In this document: in pieces, positions 54,844 to 63,204 of the stretch | Layout: every line of letters starts with the position of its first letter | Position numbering within the stretch: position 1 is the first letter of the stretch | From: Arsukibacterium tuosuense | Lineage (GTDB): Bacteria > Pseudomonadota > Gammaproteobacteria > Enterobacterales > Alteromonadaceae | DNA length: 64,000 bases | NCBI RefSeq assembly: GCF_900215315.1 | Contig: NZ_OBEB01000006.1 | Span: 124,001 to 188,000, forward strand | Direction of reading: 5' to 3' | Translations under genes and position numbers: made by a program | The notes under the pieces: model-generated | What the model was told of the DNA's origin: nothing | Database searches by the model: none | Seen by the model: the letters and a program-made list of their open reading frames with translations, nothing else

Positions 54844-55753
54844 CAGCGGTTAATGCTTTAATCTGCAGTAACATTTGTTGGTTAGCCGGCACAGTAATGT
54901 GCAGCTGTGCGGCTTGCTGACAGACATAGCCACAAATAGCGTCAATTTCCGTTTGCCTTCCGGCTTGCACATCCTGCTGCATCGAAGAAAAATTGTTAGC
55001 GGTCGCAGTGATGACCTGATACACCTTAGCCAGGCTACTGGCGACATCCATCGGATGGCCTGATGCTGTGGCGACCAGACATACTTCGCGGACCAGCGCC
55101 TCAATCTGTGGTTGATAGCGCGGCGCCGCCAGCTGGCCATTCTGGCAATTCTCAATCGCTGACAATGGGTTTATTGCCACATTTATCGCCAGCTTTTGCC
55201 AAAGCACCGGGTAAATATCAGCAACCAGGCTCAGCGGTCCCAGTGCGGCAGTCATCGCAGCAACAATATTATCATCGTCACGACTGGCAGCCGTCAGTTT
55301 TGCCAGAAAGCTCACGCCTGCACCACTGTGGATAACCTGAGCCGGCGTGGGTTTGTACGCTGCCTGACTAGTTGATAAAAACCATAGTCCTTGTTCAGGT
55401 TTTAATTTGTCCAGCAATGGCTGAAACGGAATAATGCCGTTGTGGCTGATAATAAGTTGCGCATTGTCGGCCAGGTAGGGCAGTAATTGTGCCACGGCAT
55501 TTTCGACATCGTTCGCTTTTACCGGCACGAGCAAATGCCTTACCGGGATATCAGTTTGCTGCGGCAGCAGTAACAATTGTTGATTATGCTGTTTAAGATC
55601 AGTAAAGGTCAGCAGGAGTTTTTCAGGTTGGCGAAGCCAGAGCGTCACTGTGTAGCCAGCAAGCTGCAGCCTGGCGCCGGCCAGCAAGCCAATAGCGCCC
55701 CGGCCAACTATGGTCCAGCTTAGCGCTGGCTGCGCGGACGGATGTAGTGCCAC
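54836..55753 (-). CDS. panE: 2-dehydropantoate 2-reductase
   Basis: PanE reduces ketopantoate to pantoate with NADPH for coenzyme A synthesis. The nucleotide motif is TIVGRGAIGLLAGARL, and the C-terminal domain shows WQKLAINVAINPLSAIENC, KLAINVAINP being the expected lysine segment. There is no ATG before the Rossmann strand. The nearest acceptable codon is GTG 55753, which gives 305 residues but overlaps the upstream VanZ-like gene by 34 bases and has no clear ribosome site. Translation probably depends on coupling to that gene. Confidence 0.88.
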   Translation of the reverse strand: MALHPSAQPALSWTIVGRGAIGLLAGARLQLAGYTVTLWLRQPEKLLLTFTDLKQHNQQLLLLPQQTDIPVRHLLVPVKANDVENAVAQLLPYLADNAQLIISHNGIIPFQPLLDKLKPEQGLWFLSTSQAAYKPTPAQVIHSGAGVSFLAKLTAASRDDDNIVAAMTAALGPLSLVADIYPVLWQKLAINVAINPLSAIENCQNGQLAAPRYQPQIEALVREVCLVATASGHPMDVASSLAKVYQVITATANNFSSMQQDVQAGRQTEIDAICGYVCQQAAQLHITVPANQQMLLQIKALTAVI

Positions 55754-56076
55754 AAAGCACGTGCCAGATAAAAACTTACCACACCAGCAATGTCTGCCAG
55801 CCAGTCCCACCAGTCGCCGCTGCGACGGGTAAAGTAGTGCTGCGCCAGCTCGACTGCGCCACCATATATGCCCAACAACATAAATGCGGGTAGTGGTGCA
55901 AGCTTAAAACCTTTCCATAACAAGGCAGTAAGCACTGCAAAAATACCAAAATGGGCCAGTTTGTCGACATGTGCAAAGCCGCCACCGATCCGGTGACCAC
56001 TTAATTCAGCCAGAAAGCCAGCGGTTGCCAGCATAAAACACAATACACATATCCAACGATAAACTATCTGTGGCAC
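55720..56076 (-). CDS. VanZ-like family membrane protein
   Basis: This is a small membrane protein of 118 residues with four predicted helices. It carries the VanZ-family pattern of polar residues: HVDKLAHFGIFAVLTALLW, then YGGAVELAQHYFTRRSGDWW, then DWLADIAGV. The function of the housekeeping members is unknown; no glycopeptide-resistance context is present. The start is set at GTG 56076 with GGGG upstream; a TTG at 56088 is an alternative. Confidence 0.8.
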   Translation of the reverse strand: MPQIVYRWICVLCFMLATAGFLAELSGHRIGGGFAHVDKLAHFGIFAVLTALLWKGFKLAPLPAFMLLGIYGGAVELAQHYFTRRSGDWWDWLADIAGVVSFYLARALWHYIRPRSQR

Positions 56077-56176
56077 AGCAATCCCCAAATCCCCAGTCAG
56101 AAACGACGCTCGGATTGTAGCAGTTTTCTGGTTATAATCACCAGCAGACAGAATGGCTTATGTTAAGGAGATTTAA

Positions 56177-56659
56177 ATGCCCTCATTCGATATCGTGTCA
56201 GAAGTAGATCAGCAAGAAGTGCTGAATGCTGTTGAAAATGCTAACCGTGAATTAACCACCCGTTTTGATTTTCGTGGCGTGCAGGCAGATTTCACCCTGA
56301 AAGAGAAAGTGATTACCATGAAAGCTGAAGCCGAATTTCAGCTGCAACAAATGCTGGAAATTTTTCTGGCAAAAGCGGTAAAACGCGGCCTGGATGTCCG
56401 TTCATTTAAAGAGGGTGATGTCGTGCATTCCGGCAAAACCTACAGTCTGAGTGTCAGCCTGCTACAAGGAATAGAGCAGGATATGGCAAAAAAGCTGGTT
56501 AAGTTGATTAAAGATAACAAGCTTAAAGTGCAGGCGGCCATTCAGGGCGATCAAGTGCGGGTAACCGGCAAAAAGCGCGATGACTTACAGGACGCCATGG
56601 CGCTGGTGCGAGCTAGTGAGTTAGAACAGGCTTTCCAATTTACTAATTTTCGTGATTAA
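56177..56659 (+). CDS. yajQ: YajQ family nucleotide-binding protein (DUF520)
   Basis: YajQ proteins have two ferredoxin-like folds. Some members bind cyclic-di-GMP, and others have been reported to bind nucleic acids. The 160-residue protein begins [20 protein letters not shown] and has [20 protein letters not shown], then [19 protein letters not shown]. An AAGGAG ribosome site is 9 bases upstream. Because a possible c-di-GMP receptor also lies at 45121, a signalling link is conceivable, but nothing here shows it. Confidence 0.93.
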   Translation: MPSFDIVSEVDQQEVLNAVENANRELTTRFDFRGVQADFTLKEKVITMKAEAEFQLQQMLEIFLAKAVKRGLDVRSFKEGDVVHSGKTYSLSVSLLQGIEQDMAKKLVKLIKDNKLKVQAAIQGDQVRVTGKKRDDLQDAMALVRASELEQAFQFTNFRD

Positions 56660-56696
56660 GCTTACAGATCGGCCTTTTTAGCCGTCTGGATATCTA

Positions 56697-56724
56697 TTGA
56701 CATTTTCCGCTTCAGCGGTACACT
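56697..56724 (+). promoter_or_regulatory. Promoter upstream of the btuB riboswitch
   Basis: A perfect -35 (TTGACA, 56697-56702) and TACACT (56719-56724) are 16 bases apart. The predicted start at about 56730 coincides with the first bases of the hairpin at 56729. No other promoter-like sequence fits between yajQ and the riboswitch. Confidence 0.7.
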
Positions 56725-56728
56725 GCAC

Positions 56729-56755
56729 GCGGCCTTCATTAAGGCCGCTTTTTTT
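56729..56755 (+). terminator. Terminator-like hairpin between yajQ and the cobalamin riboswitch
   Basis: An 8-bp perfect stem (gcggcctt / aaggccgc) with loop CATT is followed by seven T, which is a good intrinsic terminator for yajQ. It also lies at the very 5' end of the predicted btuB transcript. Confidence 0.85.
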
Positions 56756-56925
56756 CAGGTGCTGCAGCATGCTGCAGTTAAACGGGAATCTGGTACAAGC
56801 CAGAGCTGCCCCCGCAACGGTAAACAACTATCAAAGCTTTGAACACCACTGTCAGCTGATGGGAAGGTAAAGCTTTGGCGCAAGCAGGTTGTCAGCCCGG
56901 AGACCGGCCTGAAAAGTCCATTAAT
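56756..56925 (+). ncRNA. Cobalamin (B12) riboswitch
   Basis: The conserved elements appear in order: AAACGGGAATCTGGT after the first stem, GCTGCCCCCGCAACGG (56805-56820), and the B12 box AGCCCGGAGACCGGCCT (56894-56910). It lies in the leader of btuB and is expected to lower expression when adenosylcobalamin is plentiful. A small hairpin (atgtgc / gcacat, about 56934-56950) lies just before the btuB ribosome site, and no T-rich terminator follows, so control at translation initiation is the more likely mode. Confidence 0.93.
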
Positions 56926-56963
56926 TAACTAAGATGTGCGGTGGGCACATTGTAGGAGCTTTG

Positions 56964-58796
56964 ATGTTTAAACCTGCTTTTGCAGCCATGCTGGCTGCAT
57001 CCTGCTGTCCGGCAATTGCCAATATTGTTGCTGCCGGTAGCCCGGACGACACCTCTGTTACAGACAATTCCATTGATGCTAAGACCATAGAGCATATCAG
57101 TATCTACGCTAACCGCACTGCTACCTTGCAGCAAGATGTGCTGGCCAGCATTACGGTGCTGGAGCGAGCTGATATTGTGGCGCGCCAGGCCAATGATTTA
57201 CCAGAGCTACTTGCTCAGCTACCCGGAATTAATTTAAGCCGGGATGGTGGTCGTGGTCAGAACAGCAGTATCTATGTGCGTGGCGGCAATACCGGCCATA
57301 CCCTGGTGCTGGTTGATGGCGTACGCAGTGGCTCAGCTACCTTAGGGTACAAAGCGTTATCGATGGTACCGCTGGAGTTGATTGAAAGGATTGAAGTTAT
57401 CCGTGGCCCCCGCGCAGCCTGGTATGGCTCTGATGCCTTAGCCGGTGTTATCGCGATTACCACCCGACGTAGCAGTGCATTAGAATTACATGCCAGTGTT
57501 GGTAGTTATGGTCAGGCTGGGGCTGATATCAGCGTCAGTCAGCAACTTGAACAGCTAACTCTGCGGGCCAGCGCGGGTGCCAGTCAGGCAGATGGTTTTA
57601 ATGCGCAGCCGGCGCAAGACCCAGATAGTGACGGTTATCAGCAACAATATTTGAAAGTTGCCGCTGATTACCGCTCAGATTTCGGGCTGTGGACGGCGCA
57701 GGCCGATGTTAATTCGGGATTCAATCAGTTTGATACCAGTTTTGGCAGTGAAGACGAGTCTGATACCCTCAGTCGCGCCTATCTGCTTGGCTGGCAACAA
57801 CAACTGAACAACTGGCAACATCAGGCTCAGCTTAGTCATAACCTGGACAGCGATACGACGTTTGGTCCTGACTCACGCAGCCCCTTTGTTACTGAGCGGG
57901 ACGAATTCAGCTATCAGGCTGCATCAGACATCAGTGCCGGCCTGCAGTTTGTTGGTGGGGTAAACTGGTACCAGGAGCAGGTAGCAAAGTCAGCTACGGC
58001 ATACGAGCAGACCAGCAGAGTTAATCGGGCAATCTTTGCAGGTGTTAATTATCAGCAGAATGCCTTACAGCTCGAAGCGGCAGCCAGACACGATGCGATT
58101 AATCAATATGGTGCTGAGACGACCTGGCAACTGGCTGCGGGGTATCAATTAACCAAGCGTTGGCAACTGCGTGCGAGTCGGGGTACAGCCTTTAAAGTGC
58201 CGTCGTTTAATCAATTGTACTTTCCGGGCTTTGCTAATCCGGATCTTAAACCAGAGCAATCGGTATCGGATGAAGTCGCGCTAAGCTATCTGGGTAGTGG
58301 CTTACAGCTGCAGCTTGCCTGGTTTGACCGCGAGGTGACAAACCTGATTCAGGGGGTGGAGCTGGCTGAGAATGTGGTATTGGCGACAGTTAAGGGTATC
58401 GAAGTCAGCCTGTTGCAACATTGGCAGCAATGGTCCAGTAATTTCAGCTACAGTTATCTGGATACCGAAAACCGTAGTAACGGCCTGCAACTGGAGCGCC
58501 GGCCAGAAAATACCATTAACTGGCGCGGCAGTTATACCGCAGACAACTGGTCGGCTTTTATTACCGCAGATTATCAGAGTGCCAGCTATCAGGGAGCCGA
58601 CTGGTTCAGCGGTGATGCCTACCCTGATGCGCCGGCTCATACATTGTGGGGACTTGGACTTAGTTACACCATTTCGCCGCAGCTTTCATTAAGAGCCAGA
58701 TTGGCAAATGTTACCGATAAAGATTATTACACCAGCCGGGGCTATGCCACCGCAGGTGCCAATTTTCGGCTGTCGGTCAGTTACATTCTGCAATAA
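56964..58796 (+). CDS. btuB: TonB-dependent outer-membrane vitamin B12 receptor
   Basis: BtuB imports cobalamin across the outer membrane with energy from TonB. From ATG 56964 (TAGGAGC ribosome site) it has 610 residues (E. coli 614). A signal peptide is followed by a TonB-box-like EHISIYA, the plug domain (ITVLERADIVARQANDLPEL, then VYVRGG-type SIYVRGGNTGHTLVLVDGVR and IEVIRGPRAAWYGSDALAGV) and a 22-strand barrel. The C-terminus ends SVSYILQ, without the usual terminal aromatic residue. The riboswitch upstream supports B12 as the ligand. Confidence 0.95.
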   Translation: MFKPAFAAMLAASCCPAIANIVAAGSPDDTSVTDNSIDAKTIEHISIYANRTATLQQDVLASITVLERADIVARQANDLPELLAQLPGINLSRDGGRGQNSSIYVRGGNTGHTLVLVDGVRSGSATLGYKALSMVPLELIERIEVIRGPRAAWYGSDALAGVIAITTRRSSALELHASVGSYGQAGADISVSQQLEQLTLRASAGASQADGFNAQPAQDPDSDGYQQQYLKVAADYRSDFGLWTAQADVNSGFNQFDTSFGSEDESDTLSRAYLLGWQQQLNNWQHQAQLSHNLDSDTTFGPDSRSPFVTERDEFSYQAASDISAGLQFVGGVNWYQEQVAKSATAYEQTSRVNRAIFAGVNYQQNALQLEAAARHDAINQYGAETTWQLAAGYQLTKRWQLRASRGTAFKVPSFNQLYFPGFANPDLKPEQSVSDEVALSYLGSGLQLQLAWFDREVTNLIQGVELAENVVLATVKGIEVSLLQHWQQWSSNFSYSYLDTENRSNGLQLERRPENTINWRGSYTADNWSAFITADYQSASYQGADWFSGDAYPDAPAHTLWGLGLSYTISPQLSLRARLANVTDKDYYTSRGYATAGANFRLSVSYILQ

Positions 58797-59645
58797 TCAG
58801 AGCCAGGCCTTGATCAGCCTGGCGACGTCGCTGGCGGCGGTCATATGGCAATGATGACCGCCCGTTGTTTGTTCAACCGTCAATTGTTGATACCAGCTTT
58901 GTGTGTCAGTCAGCTTTTTAACAAAAGGTCCATCACTGGCTAAAACTGCCAGCACCGGAGCCTGAACTGCCTGGCACAATTCTCTGGCCTGGGGCAGCGT
59001 AAGCCGGTGTACTGATTTAAACCGCAAGCGATAGTCGTTGCGCCAGCTGATACCCTGTTGGTCTGCTACTGTGCCACGCTCTGCCAGTAACAGTGCTTCC
59101 GGCAAACCAAAGTCACTTTGCATCAGCCTGGCTTTGGCTGCCGCAATCAGGTCCGGGTAGTATGGTTTGCGCTTAGGCGGGGCTTTTAATCGCGAGGTTA
59201 TTCCCTGGCGCAACTGTTCGCTGCTGCTGGCCTCTGCAGTAACAAAGCCCAGGCTGTCAATCAGTACCAACCGTGCCACCAGTTCAGGAAAGGCTGCCGC
59301 CAGCGCGGTTGCTACCATGCCACCCATTGAATGGCCTATGATAGTCAGTTGCTGCCAGCCCTGCTGCTGACACAATGCGACAATATCTTCCACCCAGTCA
59401 AAAAAATAATAGTGGGCATCGCTGCTCCGACAGGGCGAATGGCCATGGCCTGGAAAGTCCAGTGCCAGCATAGTTACGCCTGTTAATGCTTTTGCCAGGG
59501 GAACAAAGCTGGCAGCGTTATCCTGCCAGCCATGCAGGCATAACACCGGAGGCTGGCCATGATTAAAATCCGGCTGGGTGGCCAGGGCAGCCAACTGCAT
59601 GCTATTTTTATAACCAGTTAAGCTAAAGTGTAGTGAGTGATCCAT
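58797..59645 (-). CDS. Alpha/beta hydrolase
   Basis: This is a 282-residue cytoplasmic alpha/beta-hydrolase-fold protein. The oxyanion region is LCLHGWQDNAASF, the nucleophile elbow is GHSMGG with S106, and the catalytic histidine is probably in GGHHCHM near the end. The substrate is unknown; the family includes esterases, lipases and haloperoxidase-like enzymes. It converges on btuB with no spacer and is divergent from gdhA. Confidence 0.88.
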   Translation of the reverse strand: MDHSLHFSLTGYKNSMQLAALATQPDFNHGQPPVLCLHGWQDNAASFVPLAKALTGVTMLALDFPGHGHSPCRSSDAHYYFFDWVEDIVALCQQQGWQQLTIIGHSMGGMVATALAAAFPELVARLVLIDSLGFVTAEASSSEQLRQGITSRLKAPPKRKPYYPDLIAAAKARLMQSDFGLPEALLLAERGTVADQQGISWRNDYRLRFKSVHRLTLPQARELCQAVQAPVLAVLASDGPFVKKLTDTQSWYQQLTVEQTTGGHHCHMTAASDVARLIKAWL

Positions 59646-59728
59646 AACAGGTTCTTTCAGCGTTAATTATCTGACAGATAAAAACTATTCTTTTCATTAC
59701 TGGTCATTGTGCCAGTCTGCGGCTGCAA

Positions 59729-59758
59729 TTGACAGGGGAGCTGTTAACAGGCTATACC
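59729..59758 (+). promoter_or_regulatory. Candidate promoter of gdhA
   Basis: TTGACA (59729-59734) and TATACC (59753-59758) are 18 bases apart and enclose the 10-bp palindrome ctgttaacag (59741-59750). The predicted start near 59765 gives a leader of about 30 bases. Confidence 0.5.
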
Positions 59759-59793
59759 CTGCTGCACCGCGCGCCATAATACAGGTTTATGCT

Positions 59794-61146
59794 ATGCCTT
59801 ATACCCACAATACCATCGTTAAGTTACAAAAGAGCAGCCCGGCACAGACCGAGTTTTATCAGGCCGTTGAAGAGGTGCTGGACTCCCTTGCCCCTGTGCT
59901 TGATGAAGACAGTCGTTTTTGTAAGCATTCTATTATTGAGCGGATGGTGGAGCCTGAGCGACAAATCATGTTCCGGGTAGCCTGGGTTGATGACAATGGT
60001 GACGTCCAGGTAAATAAGGGATACCGGGTTGAGTTTAATTCTGCTCTTGGACCTTATAAAGGTGGTATTCGTTTTCATCCCAGCGTTAACGCCAGCATTA
60101 TAAAGTTTCTGGGGTTTGAACAGGTTCTGAAAAATGCCCTGACCGGTCTGCCACTGGGCGGCGGTAAAGGCGGTGCCAATTTCGACCCGAAGGGTAAATC
60201 TGATGGCGAAATTATGCGTTTTTGTCAGGCTTTTATGAGCGAGTTGTACCGGCATATTGGCCCGACAACTGACGTGCCCGCTGGTGATATTGGGGTGGGG
60301 GCCAGGGAAATTGGCTATATGTTTGGCCAGTATAAAAAACTGACTAATCGTTTTGATGGGGTACTTACCGGAAAAGATTTATTATGGGGTGGTTCATTGG
60401 TCCGCAAGGAAGCCACCGGCTATGGCTGTGTGTATTTTGCTGAGCATATGCTTGAAGGTAACAATGATTCGTTGGAAGGAAAGGAGTGCCTGGTATCCGG
60501 CTCTGGCAATGTGGCGATTTATACCATTGAAAAGTTACTGGAGCTGGGTGCTAAGCCGGTAACCTGTTCTGATTCCAGCGGTACCATTTATCAGAAGAGC
60601 GGCATCGATGTTAAAAGTTTAAAGCAGGTAAAAGAAGTCGAGCAGGGCAGACTGAGTGACTATGCGAAGCGTCACCCTGACGCTGAGTATATCAGCCGTG
60701 ATAGTTACCCTGATGATGGGCATGCTGTATGGCGTGTTGCCGGGCAGTTAGCGTTCCCCTGTGCTACTCAGAACGAATTAACCTCGGCAGATGCTAAAGC
60801 GCTGTTGGACAATGGCTGTATAGCGGTTTGTGAAGGTGCCAATATGCCTTGTACTGCTGACGCTGCCGATGTGTTGCTTAAAGCAAAAATTGCATATGCG
60901 CCGGGCAAAGCCGCTAACGCCGGGGGCGTGGCAACCAGCCAGCTGGAAATGGCTCAGAACGCCAGCATGCAGCGCTGGACGTTTCAGGAAGTTGATCACA
61001 AGCTGAAAGATATTATGCAAGGCATATATCAGCGTACCCGGGATACCGCGGCGGAACTCGAGCAACCGACTAATTTTATTCTGGGTGCAAATGTAGCTGG
61101 TTTTCGACGGGTGGCCGATGCCATGATTCAGCAAGGTGTGGTGTAA
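59794..61146 (+). CDS. gdhA: Glutamate dehydrogenase (NADP-type, hexameric)
   Basis: GdhA assimilates ammonia by reductive amination of 2-oxoglutarate. From ATG 59794 it has 450 residues (E. coli GdhA 447). Conserved parts are VEFNSALGPYKGGIRFHPSV, the lysine-rich active site LPLGGGKGGANFDPKG, TDVPAGDIGVGAREIGYM, and the nucleotide site VSGSGNVAIY. Overall similarity to the E. coli enzyme points to NADPH. The frame upstream to 59707 overlaps the promoter and is rejected. Confidence 0.96.
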   Translation: MPYTHNTIVKLQKSSPAQTEFYQAVEEVLDSLAPVLDEDSRFCKHSIIERMVEPERQIMFRVAWVDDNGDVQVNKGYRVEFNSALGPYKGGIRFHPSVNASIIKFLGFEQVLKNALTGLPLGGGKGGANFDPKGKSDGEIMRFCQAFMSELYRHIGPTTDVPAGDIGVGAREIGYMFGQYKKLTNRFDGVLTGKDLLWGGSLVRKEATGYGCVYFAEHMLEGNNDSLEGKECLVSGSGNVAIYTIEKLLELGAKPVTCSDSSGTIYQKSGIDVKSLKQVKEVEQGRLSDYAKRHPDAEYISRDSYPDDGHAVWRVAGQLAFPCATQNELTSADAKALLDNGCIAVCEGANMPCTADAADVLLKAKIAYAPGKAANAGGVATSQLEMAQNASMQRWTFQEVDHKLKDIMQGIYQRTRDTAAELEQPTNFILGANVAGFRRVADAMIQQGVV

Positions 61147-61179
61147 CAGGCCAAACACTGCTGGTTAGCTTAACGTTGC

Positions 61180-61827
61180 TCAGCGGTCTGGTGACAAATA
61201 TTCGTTGTCATAAAAGGTTCTGAGCCAGTGAGGGCGATAAACGCTCATCAGGGTAATAGCCATGCCGTTTAACAATGCTTCGGCAAACCAGATAAGTAAG
61301 GCCAGTTGCAGATAATTTTGATAAACACTATTCCAGCTGTAAAGGCCTTGCCAGTAAAACCAGAGTGCAGTCAGCAACATCTTGAAAGTAATGGTGAGGG
61401 CAGCGTTGGCAAAACAGGCAACAAAAATATAGATGAATAAGTGTCGCGGTAAATACTGATAAGACATCACAAAAATCAGATAGCTGAATAATGCCGGTAA
61501 CAAAACCGTTAGCAGAGCCATGCTACCGGCCTCTGCCAGACTTACTTTACCGACGGCAACGAGCACAGCCACGGCAAGGGTTCCAATCAACCAGGCAATA
61601 CGCAAACCGTGGCATAGCACCAACGTTGTAACCCCAAGCAGATGTAGCTCGAGGCCGGGTTTAATGCCGGCCTGAGCTAACCATAGCAGGGCAATAATCA
61701 GTATTGAGCTAAACCACAGATGCTGATAACCGCTTTCAGTTTTTAACTTAGTAATGCCATCACGCGGAAAAAACCGCACTAAAACTAAAAGCCAAAGCAG
61801 CCAGGCTGCACCTTGCCAGAATGTCAT
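61180..61827 (-). CDS. Polytopic membrane protein, CbiM-like / ECF permease family
   Basis: The 215-residue protein has about six membrane helices and a conserved C-terminal tail (YRPHWLRTFYDNEYL). It resembles a group of gammaproteobacterial membrane proteins often named energy-coupling-factor transporter permease (CbiM-like), with the polar signature ELHLLGVTTLVLCHGLRIAW. The N-terminal CbiM metal-binding motif is absent. A GGAG ribosome site precedes the ATG. Whether it transports anything is not known; the B12 receptor gene is 2.4 kb away. Confidence 0.65.
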   Translation of the reverse strand: MTFWQGAAWLLWLLVLVRFFPRDGITKLKTESGYQHLWFSSILIIALLWLAQAGIKPGLELHLLGVTTLVLCHGLRIAWLIGTLAVAVLVAVGKVSLAEAGSMALLTVLLPALFSYLIFVMSYQYLPRHLFIYIFVACFANAALTITFKMLLTALWFYWQGLYSWNSVYQNYLQLALLIWFAEALLNGMAITLMSVYRPHWLRTFYDNEYLSPDR

Positions 61828-61895
61828 CGGCTTCTCCGCTTTAACACCTGTTTACAACAGTATACCTGGCTTGTTGCTTTGGATCAGCCGGTAGA

Positions 61896-62270
61896 TTATT
61901 TAACCAGGGTGGTTGCGGTTTCCAGATAGCGTTTGGCTTGCTGTTTAACTTTGGTAAAATCCATATTCTCAGAACCGAGGTGTACCTCCTCAAGGACCTC
62001 TTTCAAGCCAGTGGTTTCGAGGTGAATTTTCTCCAATGCATTTTCCAGGGTATAGGTAAGTTGATGAATTTCTACCATGGCTTCCGGGGTAAGTTCGCCT
62101 TGCATCAGTTGCTGTAATTTCTGGTTGTTGGAACGGAATAATTCAACTGCTTCGGCTAAGGTAGCCGCTTTCTGGCCTTTAAAGTGGTCAGGTCGTTGCT
62201 CATCCGCTGCGCTGCTGAGCGCGAAAGTTGCCAGTAAAAAAGTGGTGACGAGGGTAGTAGCCGTTTTCAT
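61896..62270 (-). CDS. Small periplasmic helical protein (DUF6746-like)
   Basis: The 124-residue protein has a signal peptide (TTLVTTFLLATFALSSAADE) and a mature all-helical part with heptad-like spacing (YTLENALEKIHLETTGLKEV). It resembles a conserved family of small secreted gammaproteobacterial proteins (DUF6746, from memory). A four-helix cytochrome b562-like fold is possible, but there is no CxxCH. The ribosome site is GAGG, 5 bases upstream. Confidence 0.7.
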   Translation of the reverse strand: MKTATTLVTTFLLATFALSSAADEQRPDHFKGQKAATLAEAVELFRSNNQKLQQLMQGELTPEAMVEIHQLTYTLENALEKIHLETTGLKEVLEEVHLGSENMDFTKVKQQAKRYLETATTLVK

Positions 62271-62390
62271 AAAACCTCTTAATGCAGATGATAATAGTTA
62301 TCAGTTACAGTATCACAGCTTGGCAGAGTTGCAATAACATTTTAGCCCGGCATTTAAGGTTTTTGCCGCACAACTTATACCCGGCAGCAG

Positions 62391-63077
62391 TTATTTAGCT
62401 TGCAGATAGTCGATCAGCGCCAGATAAGCATCCAGGCTGTTAATATCGGCATTAGGGGTAATTAAGTAGCGACCATTTACCACCAATGCCGGCACGCCAT
62501 TGATATCGTTGTTTTGCATTTCGCTGGCACTGCGGCGCATTTTATCAACCACCTGCTCGCTGTTTTCAGCAATCTCAAAAAACCGTGTTTGATCGACCTG
62601 ATGGGTGGTTAAAAATTGTTGTAAATCTACCGGGCTCAGCTGACGTTTCTCCTCATAAAGCTTAAACAGCGGGTCGGTTAAGTGCTCCAGCCCCATTTGT
62701 TGTAAGCTATAAAAAATCCGGGCGTCGGTTTGCCAATGCGGCACGGCAGCAGCATGTTTGCGCACCAGGCTAAGCTCAGGCCTGCGCAGCATAATAGCTT
62801 CCAATACCGGTTCAAATTGCTGACAATGCTGGCAACCAAACCAGAAATATTGCACCAGATAAGGCGGCTTGGTGTTTTCAGCGTCGATATTGTCAACCAG
62901 CTTATAATGGATGTCCTGTTCAAAATGCAATGGCGCCGGCTTGGTTTGTTGTGCGTCAGCAGCTTGCGTGCTGGTGTTGTCCGGTTTGGTTGGCTCTGAG
63001 CACGCTGCAAGCAACCAACTTACGCTGGCAATAATCAGTAATTTAACGACATTAATTGAAGAGGCGTTAGCTGTCAT
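62391..63077 (-). CDS. DsbA-like thioredoxin-fold lipoprotein with CQHC active site
   Basis: The 228-residue protein has a lipobox (WLLAA before C26), so it is lipid-anchored. A low-complexity linker is followed by a DsbA-like domain. The active site is C82-Q-H-C85 (FWFGCQHCQQFEP), where E. coli DsbA has CPHC. The cis-proline loop reads NGVPALVVNGRY and the insert is helical. It is probably a thiol oxidoreductase, but the changed dipeptide and the anchor suggest a specialised partner. The start lacks a clear ribosome site. Confidence 0.85.
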   Translation of the reverse strand: MTANASSINVVKLLIIASVSWLLAACSEPTKPDNTSTQAADAQQTKPAPLHFEQDIHYKLVDNIDAENTKPPYLVQYFWFGCQHCQQFEPVLEAIMLRRPELSLVRKHAAAVPHWQTDARIFYSLQQMGLEHLTDPLFKLYEEKRQLSPVDLQQFLTTHQVDQTRFFEIAENSEQVVDKMRRSASEMQNNDINGVPALVVNGRYLITPNADINSLDAYLALIDYLQAK

Positions 63078-63204
63078 AGAAGTCTGTTGTATTATGAATA
63101 AAGTGGCGTTATAACAACAGGGCCGCTGATACTTGTCAACTGCACAAATTTAAGTGCAATGCTATCAGGGTTAAAATAAGTAACCGCTAAACAGAGGATT
63201 TAAC

